NCBI GenBank assembly: GCA_026393865.1
Contig: JAPKZI010000230.1
Span: 1-49,522 of the forward strand
Direction of reading: 5' to 3'
Length of the DNA stretch: 49,522 nucleotides
Origin: Candidatus Aminicenantota bacterium
GTDB lineage: Bacteria > Acidobacteriota > Aminicenantia > Aminicenantales > UBA4085
The notes beneath the pieces are model-generated. The model was given only the letters and a program-made list of their open reading frames with translations, was not told the origin of the DNA and did no database searches. The position numbers were made by a program, and so were the translations under genes. Shown here piece after piece: positions 27,281 to 34,963 of this stretch (the first letter of the stretch is position 1; the number at the start of each line of letters is the position of its first letter).

Positions 27281-27359
27281 ATCAACCTCCCGCCGGAATC
27301 GATGACATAGGCCGTGAGCCAATTTTTCGACCTTATTATGGATAGGCTATCTGTGAATA

Positions 27360-27388
27360 ATTCTTGGATGAAATGCTTTAAAAGTCAA
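27360..27388 (-). promoter_or_regulatory. Candidate promoter of SBBP gene copy 2
   Basis: Minus strand TTGACT, 17 bases, AAGAAT, conserved with the copy 1 promoter although the spacer differs at several bases. Confidence 0.5.
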
Positions 27389-27410
27389 GCAGCGGAATGC
27401 GGAAAAAGGG

Positions 27411-27613
27411 GGACCCCGAATCAGGAAGGCGTTTAAAGAAAGAGCTTTTCCAAAACGCCTTTAAGACTCTGAATTAGTGATATCTATCCCCCCTACCCCC
27501 CCTTCCAAGAAGGGGGGAATCGTCAGCGTTAATTGCCCAAAACGCTTCCATATCTTTTTAGTGATCTTATCCCCCCTACCCCCCTTCCAAGAAGGGGGGA
27601 ATCGTCAGCGTTT
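27411..27613. repeat. Cluster of MITE-like elements: one right end and two tandem copies
   Basis: 27411-27436 resembles the right end of the 23063-23157 element (CCCCGAAtCAggAAGGCGTTT). Then come two head-to-tail copies, about 27450-27530 and 27537-27613, each CCAAAACGC..TAGTGAT..ATCCCCCCTACCCCCC..CCAAGAAGGGGGGAATCGTCAGCGTT. Confidence 0.75.
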
Positions 27614-27624
27614 CGGGAAAGGAA

Positions 27625-27701
27625 TGGCGGGGCCGACGAGACTTGAACTCGCGACCTCTGACGTGACAGGCCAGCGTTCTAACCAACTGAACTACGGCCC
27701 C
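27625..27701 (-). tRNA. tRNA-Asp (GTC)
   Basis: 77 nt including an encoded CCA. The acceptor stem pairs GGGGCCG with CGGCCCC; the D arm is TAGTTCAGTTGGTTAGAA; the anticodon arm is CTGGC-CTGTCAC-GTCAG with GTC; the T arm is GCGAGTTCAAGTCTCGT. Confidence 0.97.
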
Positions 27702-27715
27702 GCCCAGGAGAGTAG

Positions 27716-27744
27716 ATTATAGCCGGAAAGGGACCGTTTTTCAA
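27716..27744 (-). promoter_or_regulatory. Sigma70 promoter of tRNA-Asp
   Basis: Minus strand TTGAAA, 17 bases, TATAAT, ending 14 bases before the tRNA 5' end. Confidence 0.75.
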
Positions 27745-27792
27745 CTCCAAACCTTCGCCGATCCCATTCCGCTTTTTGATTAGCTATGGCGA

Positions 27793-27934
27793 GGGGGTAT
27801 GCCGCTTGGAACCCGTCCGAGAGCGAGAGCGGGCACGGTTCGGAAAAACGGAGTTTTTCCGAGAGCTCGAGAGCGAGGTCCGAGCGGATTTTCCGCGCTG
27901 GGGAAAATCCGCGTGGTGACGGGCGGCATCCCCC
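27793..27934. repeat. 142-bp nested palindromic element
   Basis: Outer arms GGGGGTATGCCGC and GCGGCATCCCCC enclose two further hairpins: CGGAAAAAC-GGA-GTTTTTCCG (27841-27861) and GCGGATTTTCC...GGAAAATCCGC (27884-27912, 11-bp arms). It lies between tRNA-Asp and the 3' end of htpX and has no credible ORF. Confidence 0.65.
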
Positions 27935-27941
27935 GAGCCCT

Positions 27942-28829
27942 TTACATTTTTTCCAGGGCGGCGATGCGCTCCTCGATCGGAGGGTGGGTGCTGAACATCT
28001 TGTTGACCATCCCTTTGATGTTCTTCAGGGGATTGACGATATAAAGGTGCGCCGTGGCCTTGTTGGCGGCCTCGAGCGGCTCGGTGTCATCCTCCAGCTT
28101 GCGGAGCGCGGAGGCCAGCCCCGCCGGATAGCGGGTCAGCATCGCCCCGCTCGCGTCGGCCAGGAACTCGCGCTTGCGGGAGATGGCCAGCCGGATGACC
28201 TGGGCGATGAGCGGCGAGAGAAGGGCCATGACCAGGCCGACGACGAGGAAGATCGCCCCGACACCGCTCTTGTCCCGGCCGACCCGGCGCCGGCCGCCCC
28301 ACATGAAGGTCCGCATGATCCAATCGCTGAGCAGAGCGACGATGCCGATCATGACCACGGTCAGGGTCATCAGGCGGATGTCCAGGTTCTTGATATGCGA
28401 CATTTCATGGGAGATGACGCCTTCGAGCTCGGCCCGGTTCATCTTCTCGAGCAATCCCGTCGTCACGCAAATGACGGAATTCTTCGGGCTGTGGCCCGTG
28501 GCGAACGCATTCGGCGCGGTGTCGTCGATCACATAGCACCGCGGGGCGGGGACCCCGGCGGCGATGGCCAGGCCTTCGACGACGTTATGCAAATAAGGAA
28601 ATTCCTCTTTGGTCGCCGGACGGGCATGGCTGATGGCCAGGGTGATGTTGTCGCTTCCGTAGTAACTCGCGAACGAGATCCCGCCGGCGATGAGCAGCGC
28701 GGCGATCAGACCCCCATTGCCCATGCCGGCCAGCTCGGCCAAGACATAGGCCAGGACAAAGATCAAACCCAAAAAGAAGGCGACGAGCAGGAAGGACTTC
28801 CGCTTGTTGCTGGCGATCTGTTCGTACAT
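27942..28829 (-). CDS. htpX: HtpX-type M48 membrane metalloprotease
   Basis: 295 residues. Two N-terminal transmembrane helices (SFLLVAFFLGLIFVLAYVL; GGLIAALLIAGGISFASYY) precede the catalytic zinc motif HEMSH with the third ligand in REFLADASG. Two more hydrophobic segments lie between (LMTLTVVMIGIVALL and GAIFLVVGLVMALLSPLI). It degrades damaged membrane proteins at the inner membrane, alongside FtsH in well-studied species. It lies downstream of lemA, a very common pairing, separated by a palindromic repeat at 28860-28901. Confidence 0.94.
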   Translation of the reverse strand: MYEQIASNKRKSFLLVAFFLGLIFVLAYVLAELAGMGNGGLIAALLIAGGISFASYYGSDNITLAISHARPATKEEFPYLHNVVEGLAIAAGVPAPRCYVIDDTAPNAFATGHSPKNSVICVTTGLLEKMNRAELEGVISHEMSHIKNLDIRLMTLTVVMIGIVALLSDWIMRTFMWGGRRRVGRDKSGVGAIFLVVGLVMALLSPLIAQVIRLAISRKREFLADASGAMLTRYPAGLASALRKLEDDTEPLEAANKATAHLYIVNPLKNIKGMVNKMFSTHPPIEERIAALEKM

Positions 28830-28859
28830 CGAATCTTAAAGACGGGGATGCCTAAATAC

Positions 28860-28901
28860 GGGGACACGTACCGAATTCCGGAGAATTCGGAACATGTCCC
28901 C
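28860..28901. repeat. GGGGACA/TGTCCCC palindrome between lemA and htpX
   Basis: GGGGACA..CCGAATTC, loop CGGA, GAATTCGG..TGTCCCC. The inner 8-bp arms are perfect. In the lemA-htpX transcript it would be an intercistronic hairpin. Confidence 0.65.
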
Positions 28902-28907
28902 CATAAA

Positions 28908-29462
28908 TCAAAACGATACTTTGACCGGTTCTTTCGCGGCCGGCTCTTCGATGACGAAATATTCCCTCTCTTTGAAGCCGAACATCTTGGCGATGATGTT
29001 GGAGGGAACGACCTGCTGTTTCTGGTTGAACTTCATGACCTGGTCGTTATAGAACTGCCGGGCGTAGGCGATCTTGCTCTCCGTCCCGGCCAGCTCTTCC
29101 TGCAGCATCAGGAAATTCTGATTGGCCTTGAGGTCCGGGTAGTTCTCGGCCACGGCGAAGAGGGTCTTCAGCGCTCCGGTCAGCTGATTCTCCGCCGCGC
29201 TCTGGTCTTTGACCGTGCCGGCCCCGATCGCCTTGGACCGGGCGTCGGTCACGTTCTGGAAGACCTCGCGTTCGTGCTTGGCGTAGCCCTTGACCGTTTC
29301 GACCAGGTTGGGGATGAGGTCATACCGGCGCTTGAGCTGGACGTCGACCTGCGACCAGGCGTTATCGCAGCGGTTCCTCATTTGGATCAGGCCGTTGTAC
29401 ATCCCGACGGCGATCAGGAACAGCCCGGCGATGATGATGAGAAAGATGACTAGCGCTCCCAT
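28908..29462 (-). CDS. lemA: LemA family protein
   Basis: 184 residues. An N-terminal membrane helix ([19 protein letters not shown]) is followed by the family signature [35 protein letters not shown] and a helical bundle ending [35 protein letters not shown] precedes the ATG by seven bases. LemA's biochemical role is unsettled; it is repeatedly found next to HtpX, as here, and is thought to work at the membrane. Confidence 0.94.
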   Translation of the reverse strand: MGALVIFLIIIAGLFLIAVGMYNGLIQMRNRCDNAWSQVDVQLKRRYDLIPNLVETVKGYAKHEREVFQNVTDARSKAIGAGTVKDQSAAENQLTGALKTLFAVAENYPDLKANQNFLMLQEELAGTESKIAYARQFYNDQVMKFNQKQQVVPSNIIAKMFGFKEREYFVIEEPAAKEPVKVSF

Positions 29463-29508
29463 GGTTCACTCCTTAATTGGAACTTCGCTTTTCGATATTC
29501 CATGAAAG

Positions 29509-29537
29509 AGCATAAGCCCTCCATCGGGAAAAAGCAA
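29509..29537 (-). promoter_or_regulatory. Weak candidate promoter of lemA-htpX
   Basis: Minus strand TTGCTT, 17 bases, TATGCT, about 47 bases upstream of the lemA ATG. Only 3 and 4 of 6 positions match. Confidence 0.3.
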
Positions 29538-29619
29538 GCCGCGGCTGATCGGGAAAAGCGCGGTTCCGGCCCCACGCCCGGGCGCCGTTTCTCCCTCTTC
29601 CCGGGCGGTCATTTCTTGA

Positions 29620-29648
29620 TTGACAGGCCCCTGGTCACGTGTTATATT
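29620..29648 (+). promoter_or_regulatory. Strong sigma70 promoter of the citrate synthase gene
   Basis: TTGACA, 17 bases, TATATT; the start codon follows 62 bases after the -10, with GAGGAGG as ribosome site. Confidence 0.8.
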
Positions 29649-29710
29649 TTTTCCATATCATTCCTGGAAAAGGGATTGATAAATACGTTTTATATCGAGG
29701 AGGTTTCTGA

Positions 29711-31030
29711 ATGGCTTCATTAAAAGAAAAATTTATGACGAAGATCGCCCCGATGAGGGAGCGGGTCCAGAAGCTCAACAAGGAATTCGCCAACGTCACC
29801 GTCGATGACGTCAACATCGGCCAGATCATCGGCGGGATGCGCGACATCCGTTCGATGTTCTGGGTCATTTCGGACCTGGATCCGCAGGAAGGCATTCGCT
29901 TCCGCGGCTACACCATCCCCGACCTCCAGGCGAAACTGCCCAAGGCGCCCGGCGGCTCCGAGCCCATGCCCGAGGGCATCTTTTATTTCCTCTTGACGGG
30001 CGAGCTTCCGACCTACGACGATTGCGTCGCCGTCACCGAGGAATGGCGGAAACGCAGCGCCCTGCCGGCCCACCTGATCAAGACCATGGAAGCGGTCCCC
30101 ACGGACACGCATCCCATGACCCAGTTCGCCATAGCCATCCTGGCCCTCCAGCGCGATTCCAAGTTCACCGCTAAATATCGCGCCGGCATGCCCAAGGGCG
30201 ACTACTGGGATCCCATGTTCGAGGACGTCATGGACCTCCTGGCCAAGTTGCCCGAAATCGCGGCCCGGGTCTATCGGCGCGCCTACAAGGGCGGCCATTA
30301 CATCGCCCCCGATCCGAAGCTCGACTGGGCCGCCAACCAGGCCCATATGCTCGGCCTCGACAAGCCCGAATTCTACGACCTGATGCGGCTCTACCTCGTC
30401 ATCCACAGCGACCACGAAGGCGGCAACGTCTCGGCCCACACCTGCCACCTCGTCGGTTCCGCCCTGTCCGACGCCTATTACAGCATGTCGGCGGCGATGG
30501 ACGGGCTGGCCGGTCCGCTCCACGGCCTGGCCAACCAGGAAGTCCTGCGCTGGATCATGGACGTCATGAAGGACCTCGGCGGCGTCCCGACCAAGGACCA
30601 GCTCCACAAATACCTCTGGGACACGCTGAAATCCGGGAAGGTCATCCCCGGCTACGGCCACGCCGTCCTCCGCAAGACCGATCCGCGGTACGTCGCCCAG
30701 CGCGAGTTCGCCCTCAAGCACCTGCCCAACTACGACATGTTCCGGGTGGTGAGCGATATCTACGAAGTCGCCCCCAAGATCCTGATCGAACAGGGCAAAG
30801 CGAAGAACCCCTGGCCGAACGTCGACGCCCACTCCGGCGTTCTCCTCTACTACTACGGCATCACCGAGTACGACATTTACACGGTGTTCTTCGGCGTCTC
30901 CCGGGCCATGGGCATCCTGGCCCAGCTCATCTGGAGCCGCGCCCTCGGACTGGCCATCGAACGGCCGAAGTCGGTGCTCATCGAGTGGCTCGAAGAACAG
31001 GCGAAGAAAGCCCCGGCCCCGGCGAAGTAA
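29711..31030 (+). CDS. gltA: Citrate synthase, eukaryote-like (mitochondrial) type
   Basis: 439 residues. Catalytic positions match the pig heart enzyme: HSDHEGGNVSAHT (His274 region), IPGYGHAVLRKTDPRY (His320 region) and NVDAHSGVLL (Asp375). RGYTIPDLQ and GLAGPLHGLANQEVL are also diagnostic of the homodimeric eukaryote-type form rather than the NADH-regulated hexameric E. coli GltA. It condenses acetyl-CoA and oxaloacetate at the entry of the TCA cycle. It is monocistronic, with a strong promoter, GAGGAGG before the ATG, and a strong terminator. Confidence 0.93.
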   Translation: MASLKEKFMTKIAPMRERVQKLNKEFANVTVDDVNIGQIIGGMRDIRSMFWVISDLDPQEGIRFRGYTIPDLQAKLPKAPGGSEPMPEGIFYFLLTGELPTYDDCVAVTEEWRKRSALPAHLIKTMEAVPTDTHPMTQFAIAILALQRDSKFTAKYRAGMPKGDYWDPMFEDVMDLLAKLPEIAARVYRRAYKGGHYIAPDPKLDWAANQAHMLGLDKPEFYDLMRLYLVIHSDHEGGNVSAHTCHLVGSALSDAYYSMSAAMDGLAGPLHGLANQEVLRWIMDVMKDLGGVPTKDQLHKYLWDTLKSGKVIPGYGHAVLRKTDPRYVAQREFALKHLPNYDMFRVVSDIYEVAPKILIEQGKAKNPWPNVDAHSGVLLYYYGITEYDIYTVFFGVSRAMGILAQLIWSRALGLAIERPKSVLIEWLEEQAKKAPAPAK

Positions 31031-31087
31031 GCAAAGCCAACGGTTTTAAGAGTCTGAGTCTTTTTTAAGCCGGCCCACGAATGGGTA

Positions 31088-31121
31088 AAGGGCCGCTCGA
31101 AAGCGAGCGGCCCTTTTTTTT
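31088..31121 (+). terminator. Rho-independent terminator of citrate synthase
   Basis: AAGGGCCGCTCG, loop AAAG, CGAGCGGCCCTT followed by a run of T. Confidence 0.92.
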
Positions 31122-31162
31122 ATTCGTCGGGGAAATCCATATTTATTTAAGGGATTTAAGGG

Positions 31163-31246
31163 GGACGACGTATCCTGTCCCCATATTCTCCAATTGAAGC
31201 AGTTTGATCATAAACGGGAATAAAATGGGGACAGGAGGCGTCGTCC
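31163..31246. repeat. 84-bp palindrome abutting the stop of the M55 peptidase gene
   Basis: Arms GGACGACG-tat-CCTGTCCCCAT and ATGGGGACAGG-agg-CGTCGTCC, with 41 bases between. On the minus strand it forms a hairpin directly after the peptidase stop and may act as a transcript end or stabiliser. Confidence 0.65.
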
Positions 31247-31250
31247 TCCT

Positions 31251-32135
31251 TTACATCTTCGACAGGCGGAAGAGCTTCAGCATCTCCATAAAGTCATTCG
31301 TCGTGAACGACACCGTATGCTCGTCCTTGCGGACGGCGCCGGGGATCCAGCTCGCTTTTTGGGCCAGCGCTTCGTCGGCGAAAGCGACGTCGAGCGCGTA
31401 GGGCGGATTGAACTTCAGCGATTTGAAATCCTTCAGGCGCTTGAGCGCGGCCGTGGTTTTGTCCCGGATCAGGTCGCGCGCTTTGGAAGGATGGAGCATG
31501 ATGGCCGCCGTGGAAATAGCTTCCTTGACGACGGCGGTCTCGATGTCGCCGAACAGCTCCTTGGCCTGGCGGGCGATCGCCTGGTCTCCGGAGACAAGGA
31601 CGACCGGCACGCCGAAGTGTCCGGCGATCAGGCCGTTGATGCCGGCCTCCGGCATTTTCTTGCCGTTGATGATGACGTCCAGGAGCTTCGTGGTCATCGT
31701 ATGTTTGAGGACGGCATCGGGTGTCCCGGCGCGCGCGTGATAGCCGATGAAGATCGCGGCATCATAGGTCTTATCGATTCCCTCCATCATGCTCAGCGGG
31801 CCGTACGTCCATTCCCGGAGCAGACGGGCGCGAGGATCCAGAAGTTCGGGGAGGATGTTACGGGCGGAGTCGTGCGCGTCGCGGACCAGGATCTCGGTCG
31901 CGCCGGCGGCGACGGCCCCGGCGATGGCCGCGTTCACTTCCTGGGTCATGAGCGTCCGGAACATCCCATAGTCCGGCCCGCCCTGGCCCGTCTCGTCCCA
32001 GTTGATGACCCCGCAGACGCCCTCCATGTCGACCGAAATGAAGACTTTCAAGCCTTTGGCCGGCGTCTGGCCGGCCGCGGCCATGGCGAACATGAACGCA
32101 AGCGCTAAACCAAAGACAACGGTTTTCTTGATCAT
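31251..32135 (-). CDS. Exported M55-family D-aminopeptidase (DppA-like)
   Basis: 294 residues from the ATG at 32135 (MIKKTVVFGL); GGAGGG just upstream selects it over the track's 32186. A signal peptide (LALAFMFAMAAAGQ) suggests a periplasmic enzyme, unlike cytoplasmic Bacillus DppA. Zinc-ligand and active-site motifs of the family are visible: SVDMEGVCGV, RDAHDSARN, IGYHARAG, and GINGLIAGHFGVPVVLVSGD. The family removes N-terminal D-amino acids from short peptides, so recycling of peptidoglycan-derived peptides is a reasonable inference. It is divergent from hom with facing promoters. Confidence 0.9.
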   Translation of the reverse strand: MIKKTVVFGLALAFMFAMAAAGQTPAKGLKVFISVDMEGVCGVINWDETGQGGPDYGMFRTLMTQEVNAAIAGAVAAGATEILVRDAHDSARNILPELLDPRARLLREWTYGPLSMMEGIDKTYDAAIFIGYHARAGTPDAVLKHTMTTKLLDVIINGKKMPEAGINGLIAGHFGVPVVLVSGDQAIARQAKELFGDIETAVVKEAISTAAIMLHPSKARDLIRDKTTAALKRLKDFKSLKFNPPYALDVAFADEALAQKASWIPGAVRKDEHTVSFTTNDFMEMLKLFRLSKM

Positions 32136-32173
32136 ATTCCCTCCTTCGACACAATAACATTCAAAGTGAGCCC

Positions 32174-32202
32174 ATATTAAAGCCATCGAATGACAGTGTC
32201 AA
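32174..32202 (-). promoter_or_regulatory. Promoter of the M55 peptidase gene
   Basis: Minus strand TTGACA, 17 bases, TAATAT. Confidence 0.6.
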
Positions 32203-32216
32203 ACCCACCCGTAGTT

Positions 32217-32246
32217 TTGACTTCCCGCGCCGGTATAGGCTAGGAT
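32217..32246 (+). promoter_or_regulatory. Promoter of hom
   Basis: Plus strand TTGACT, 18 bases, TAGGAT, 41 bases before the ATG. It is back to back with the peptidase promoter. Confidence 0.55.
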
Positions 32247-32287
32247 ATGTGGTGCTCTTATAAAACCCCGAATACGGAGGAATTTTC

Positions 32288-33328
32288 ATGAAATACAAGA
32301 TCGCGCTCGTCGGCTGCGGGACCGTCGGACAAGGCCTGCTGGAGATCCTCGCCACTAAAGCAGAAGCACTCAAAAAGGACTTCGGGTTCGAAGCGAAAGT
32401 CGTCGCCATCACCGACAAGATCAAAGGGACGGCCACCGCGCCGGGAGGCCTCGATATCAAAAAAGTCCTCGCCCTTTTGGCCCAGGGAAAACCGCTTTCG
32501 GACTACAAGCCGGGGAAAAAGGCCGCGGAGGCCGACCCGCTCGACGTCATCGCCTTGTGCGGCGCCGATATCGTCGCCGAGCTGACGTATACCAACATCC
32601 AAACCGGCGAGCCGGCGACGAGCTATATCAAAAAAGCCCTGCAGACCGGAAAACACGTTGTCACCTCCAACAAAGGACCGGCCGCGCTCCATTATCACGA
32701 GCTCAAGGAACTGGCCAAAAAAAAGAAGGTCCAGCTTCGGATCGAAGGCACGGTCATGAGCGGCACGCCCGTCTTCACCCTGTTCGAGAGCGGTTTCGCC
32801 GGCAACGAGGTCAAGGAGATCAAGGGGATCCTCAACGGCACGACCAACTTCATCCTGACGAAGATGGAGCTCGAGAACATGGACTACGCGGACGCCCTGG
32901 CCCTGGCCCAGAAGCTCGGCTATGCCGAAGCCGACCCGACAGCCGACGTCGGCGGATTCGACGCGCTGGCCAAGGTCGTCATCCTCTCCAACGTCATCCT
33001 CGGCGGTCGGATCAAGCCTTCGGACGTCACGCCGGTAGGCATCACCGGGATCACCAAACAGATGGTTATGGAGGCCAAGCAGGAAGGCTTCCGCTACAAG
33101 CTTATCGCCCAGACCAAGCGGGACGGCGGCACAATCACGGCCGGCGTCGCGCCGCGGAAGCTCCCCCTGTCCGACCCCCTGGCCGGCGTTATGGGGGCCC
33201 AAAACGCCCTGACCTTCGACATGGACCTCCTGGGCCTAGTGACAATCCAGGGGCCGGGCGCGGGCAAGCTGGCCACGGGGGACGCCATCCTTCAGGACAT
33301 GCTTGCCATCCACCGGAATTTGAAATAG
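32288..33328 (+). CDS. hom: Homoserine dehydrogenase
   Basis: 346 residues. A Rossmann NAD(P) site (ALVGCGTVGQGLL) is followed by VVTSNKGPAALH, GTVMSGTPVF, the family motif ILNGTTNFILTKM and GYAEADPTADVGGFDALAKVVILSN, which holds the substrate-binding and catalytic residues. It reduces aspartate semialdehyde to homoserine, the branch point to threonine and methionine. The enzyme ends soon after the catalytic domain and has no C-terminal ACT domain, so allosteric feedback by threonine through ACT is not expected. CGGAGGAA precedes the ATG. The next gene uses an activated homoserine ester, consistent with a methionine branch. Confidence 0.94.
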   Translation: MKYKIALVGCGTVGQGLLEILATKAEALKKDFGFEAKVVAITDKIKGTATAPGGLDIKKVLALLAQGKPLSDYKPGKKAAEADPLDVIALCGADIVAELTYTNIQTGEPATSYIKKALQTGKHVVTSNKGPAALHYHELKELAKKKKVQLRIEGTVMSGTPVFTLFESGFAGNEVKEIKGILNGTTNFILTKMELENMDYADALALAQKLGYAEADPTADVGGFDALAKVVILSNVILGGRIKPSDVTPVGITGITKQMVMEAKQEGFRYKLIAQTKRDGGTITAGVAPRKLPLSDPLAGVMGAQNALTFDMDLLGLVTIQGPGAGKLATGDAILQDMLAIHRNLK

Positions 33329-33470
33329 ACTGATCTCTAGGGAATTGGAATAGCGTGATCCTGTATCATGCGTTTTAAAGCGCATCACAAGCGAAAGGCA
33401 GGCTTCCGCCTGCGCTTCCTCTGTTAGTTTTTGTCATGGAGCATTTATAAAGGAACGATACCCGACTTTT
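33329..33470 (+). promoter_or_regulatory. Structured leader upstream of the cystathionine-synthase-type gene
   Basis: The gap holds several short inverted repeats: ATGCG..GCGCAT, and AAGC..GCAGGC-TTCC-GCCTGC-GCTT followed by a T-rich stretch. This could be a terminator of hom or an attenuator. It does not match SAM riboswitch consensus sequences I know, and no clear promoter was found. Confidence 0.3.
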
Positions 33471-33482
33471 TTGGGAGGAATC

Positions 33483-34886
33483 ATGTCAAGCCCAACGTAC
33501 GGCCCGGGAGTCATGAAGTATGTGGAAGCGGCCAAAAAGCTGCTCGCGGAGCGGGAGGCCCATCTGGCCCAGGCCAAGAAGTGGAAGTTCGACACGGTCG
33601 CCGTCCACGGCCTATACTCCGTTGAAGAGGCGTTGCAGCACAACCAGGGGGCCATCATCGAGCCGCTCTACCTGGCCAGCTCGCAGGCCTACCACGATGC
33701 CGATGAGCTGGAGGCCGCCCTGGCTTATCTCGTCCCGACCTGGTGCTATACACGCATCGCCAACCCGACGACGTATTACCTCGAATGGACCATGGCCCTG
33801 CTCGAAAGTTATAAGACCGGCTGCGACGCTTCCTGCCTGGTGACAGCCTCGGGAATGTCGGCCATCGCCCTGGCCGTCGACGCGTTCCTGGTCAATCAGA
33901 AGACCGGCCCGGAAAAGATCAATTTCGTCACTTCGATCCGCCTCTACGGCGGCACGTTCCAGCATTTTTCGGTGCGCAAGATGAAGGAACACGGCATCGA
34001 GGTCCGCTGGGTCCTCCATCCCGAGGACATGAACGAATGGAAGACCAAGATCGACGAGGACACGCGGTTCCTCTACATGGAGGCGCCGAGCAACCCGCAG
34101 CAGTCGTTCTGCGACGTGAAGGCGCTGGCCGACGTCGCCCATTCCTGGGAGATCCCGCTCATCTTCGACGCGACCTGCGCGACGCCGGCCTTGATGCGGC
34201 CGATCGCTTCCGGATGCGACGTCGTCGTCCATTCTCTGACGAAATCGATCACGGCCGGCGGGACGGCCATCGGCGGGGCCCTCATCAGCCGCAAGCCGAT
34301 CGTGACCAAGGTCAAGAACGATCATCCCCTCTTTAAGGAAAGCTTCGCCGAATACATCAAATTCCTGCCCTACCGGGACCACGGCCCGTCCGCCTCGCCG
34401 TTCAACGCCATGTTCGCCCTGAACGACCTGCGGACGCTCCGCTCGCGAATGGACCTGGTCAGCCGGAACTGCATGGACGTCGCTCAATTCCTGGAGACGC
34501 ATCCCAAGGTCTACCAGGTCGATTACCTGGGCTGCCCGGGCGATCCCCTTCATCCGATCGCCAAGAAATACATGACCCTGGTCGATTCGAACGATGGCAA
34601 CGGGAACGAGATCAACCGCTACGGCCATCTCATGAGCTTCCGCGTCGACGGCCCGCCGGAGAACGCGCGCAAGGTCTTCGACCGCTTCAAACTGATCTAC
34701 CGGGCCACGGACCTCGGCCGGATCAAGAGCGTCGCGACCATCCCGTCCATCTCCACCCACCAGCAGCAGGGCGAGGAAGCGCGCCGCATGGCCGACATCC
34801 CGCCCCAGCTCATCCGGCTGTGCGTGGGCGCCGAGGACCCGGCCGACGTCATCGCCGACCTCGATCAGGCGTTGAACGCGCTCTGA
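33483..34886 (+). CDS. Cys/Met-metabolism PLP enzyme (cystathionine gamma-synthase / O-acylhomoserine sulfhydrylase type)
   Basis: 467 residues from the ATG at 33483 (MSSPTYG), preferred over the TTG at 33471 because GGGAGG lies between them. Fold-type I PLP signatures: YTRIANPTTYYLEW, CLVTASGMSAIAL, DATCATPALMRP, and the Schiff-base lysine in HSLTKSITAGGTAIGG. It is 60-80 residues longer than E. coli MetB; the extra length is an N-terminal helical extension and small insertions. The location two genes from hom's start suggests it acts on an O-acyl homoserine to make cystathionine or homocysteine, but methionine gamma-lyase activity cannot be excluded from sequence. Confidence 0.85.
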   Translation: MSSPTYGPGVMKYVEAAKKLLAEREAHLAQAKKWKFDTVAVHGLYSVEEALQHNQGAIIEPLYLASSQAYHDADELEAALAYLVPTWCYTRIANPTTYYLEWTMALLESYKTGCDASCLVTASGMSAIALAVDAFLVNQKTGPEKINFVTSIRLYGGTFQHFSVRKMKEHGIEVRWVLHPEDMNEWKTKIDEDTRFLYMEAPSNPQQSFCDVKALADVAHSWEIPLIFDATCATPALMRPIASGCDVVVHSLTKSITAGGTAIGGALISRKPIVTKVKNDHPLFKESFAEYIKFLPYRDHGPSASPFNAMFALNDLRTLRSRMDLVSRNCMDVAQFLETHPKVYQVDYLGCPGDPLHPIAKKYMTLVDSNDGNGNEINRYGHLMSFRVDGPPENARKVFDRFKLIYRATDLGRIKSVATIPSISTHQQQGEEARRMADIPPQLIRLCVGAEDPADVIADLDQALNAL

Positions 34887-34928
34887 CCTCACCGACATCG
34901 GGGGACACCATCCGGCGTCCCCCGAACG

Positions 34929-34957
34929 TTGAATTTTCCCCCTCGATAGACTACAAT
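34929..34957 (+). promoter_or_regulatory. Sigma70 promoter placing the transcription start at the murA start codon
   Basis: TTGAAT, 17 bases, TACAAT; six bases later comes the GTG of murA. A start 7 bases after the -10 would be the G of that GTG, so the mRNA would be leaderless. Confidence 0.65.
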
Positions 34958-34963
34958 CCTTTC

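Noticed and set aside
27786-29453. Plus-strand ORF of 555 residues
   Set aside because: It lies antisense to htpX and lemA and has composition typical of a GC-rich shadow frame (many Gly, Asp, Arg); no recognisable domain.
33329-33470. SAM riboswitch before the methionine-type enzyme
   Set aside because: Hairpins exist but none of the conserved SAM-I or SAM-II sequence blocks I know could be matched.
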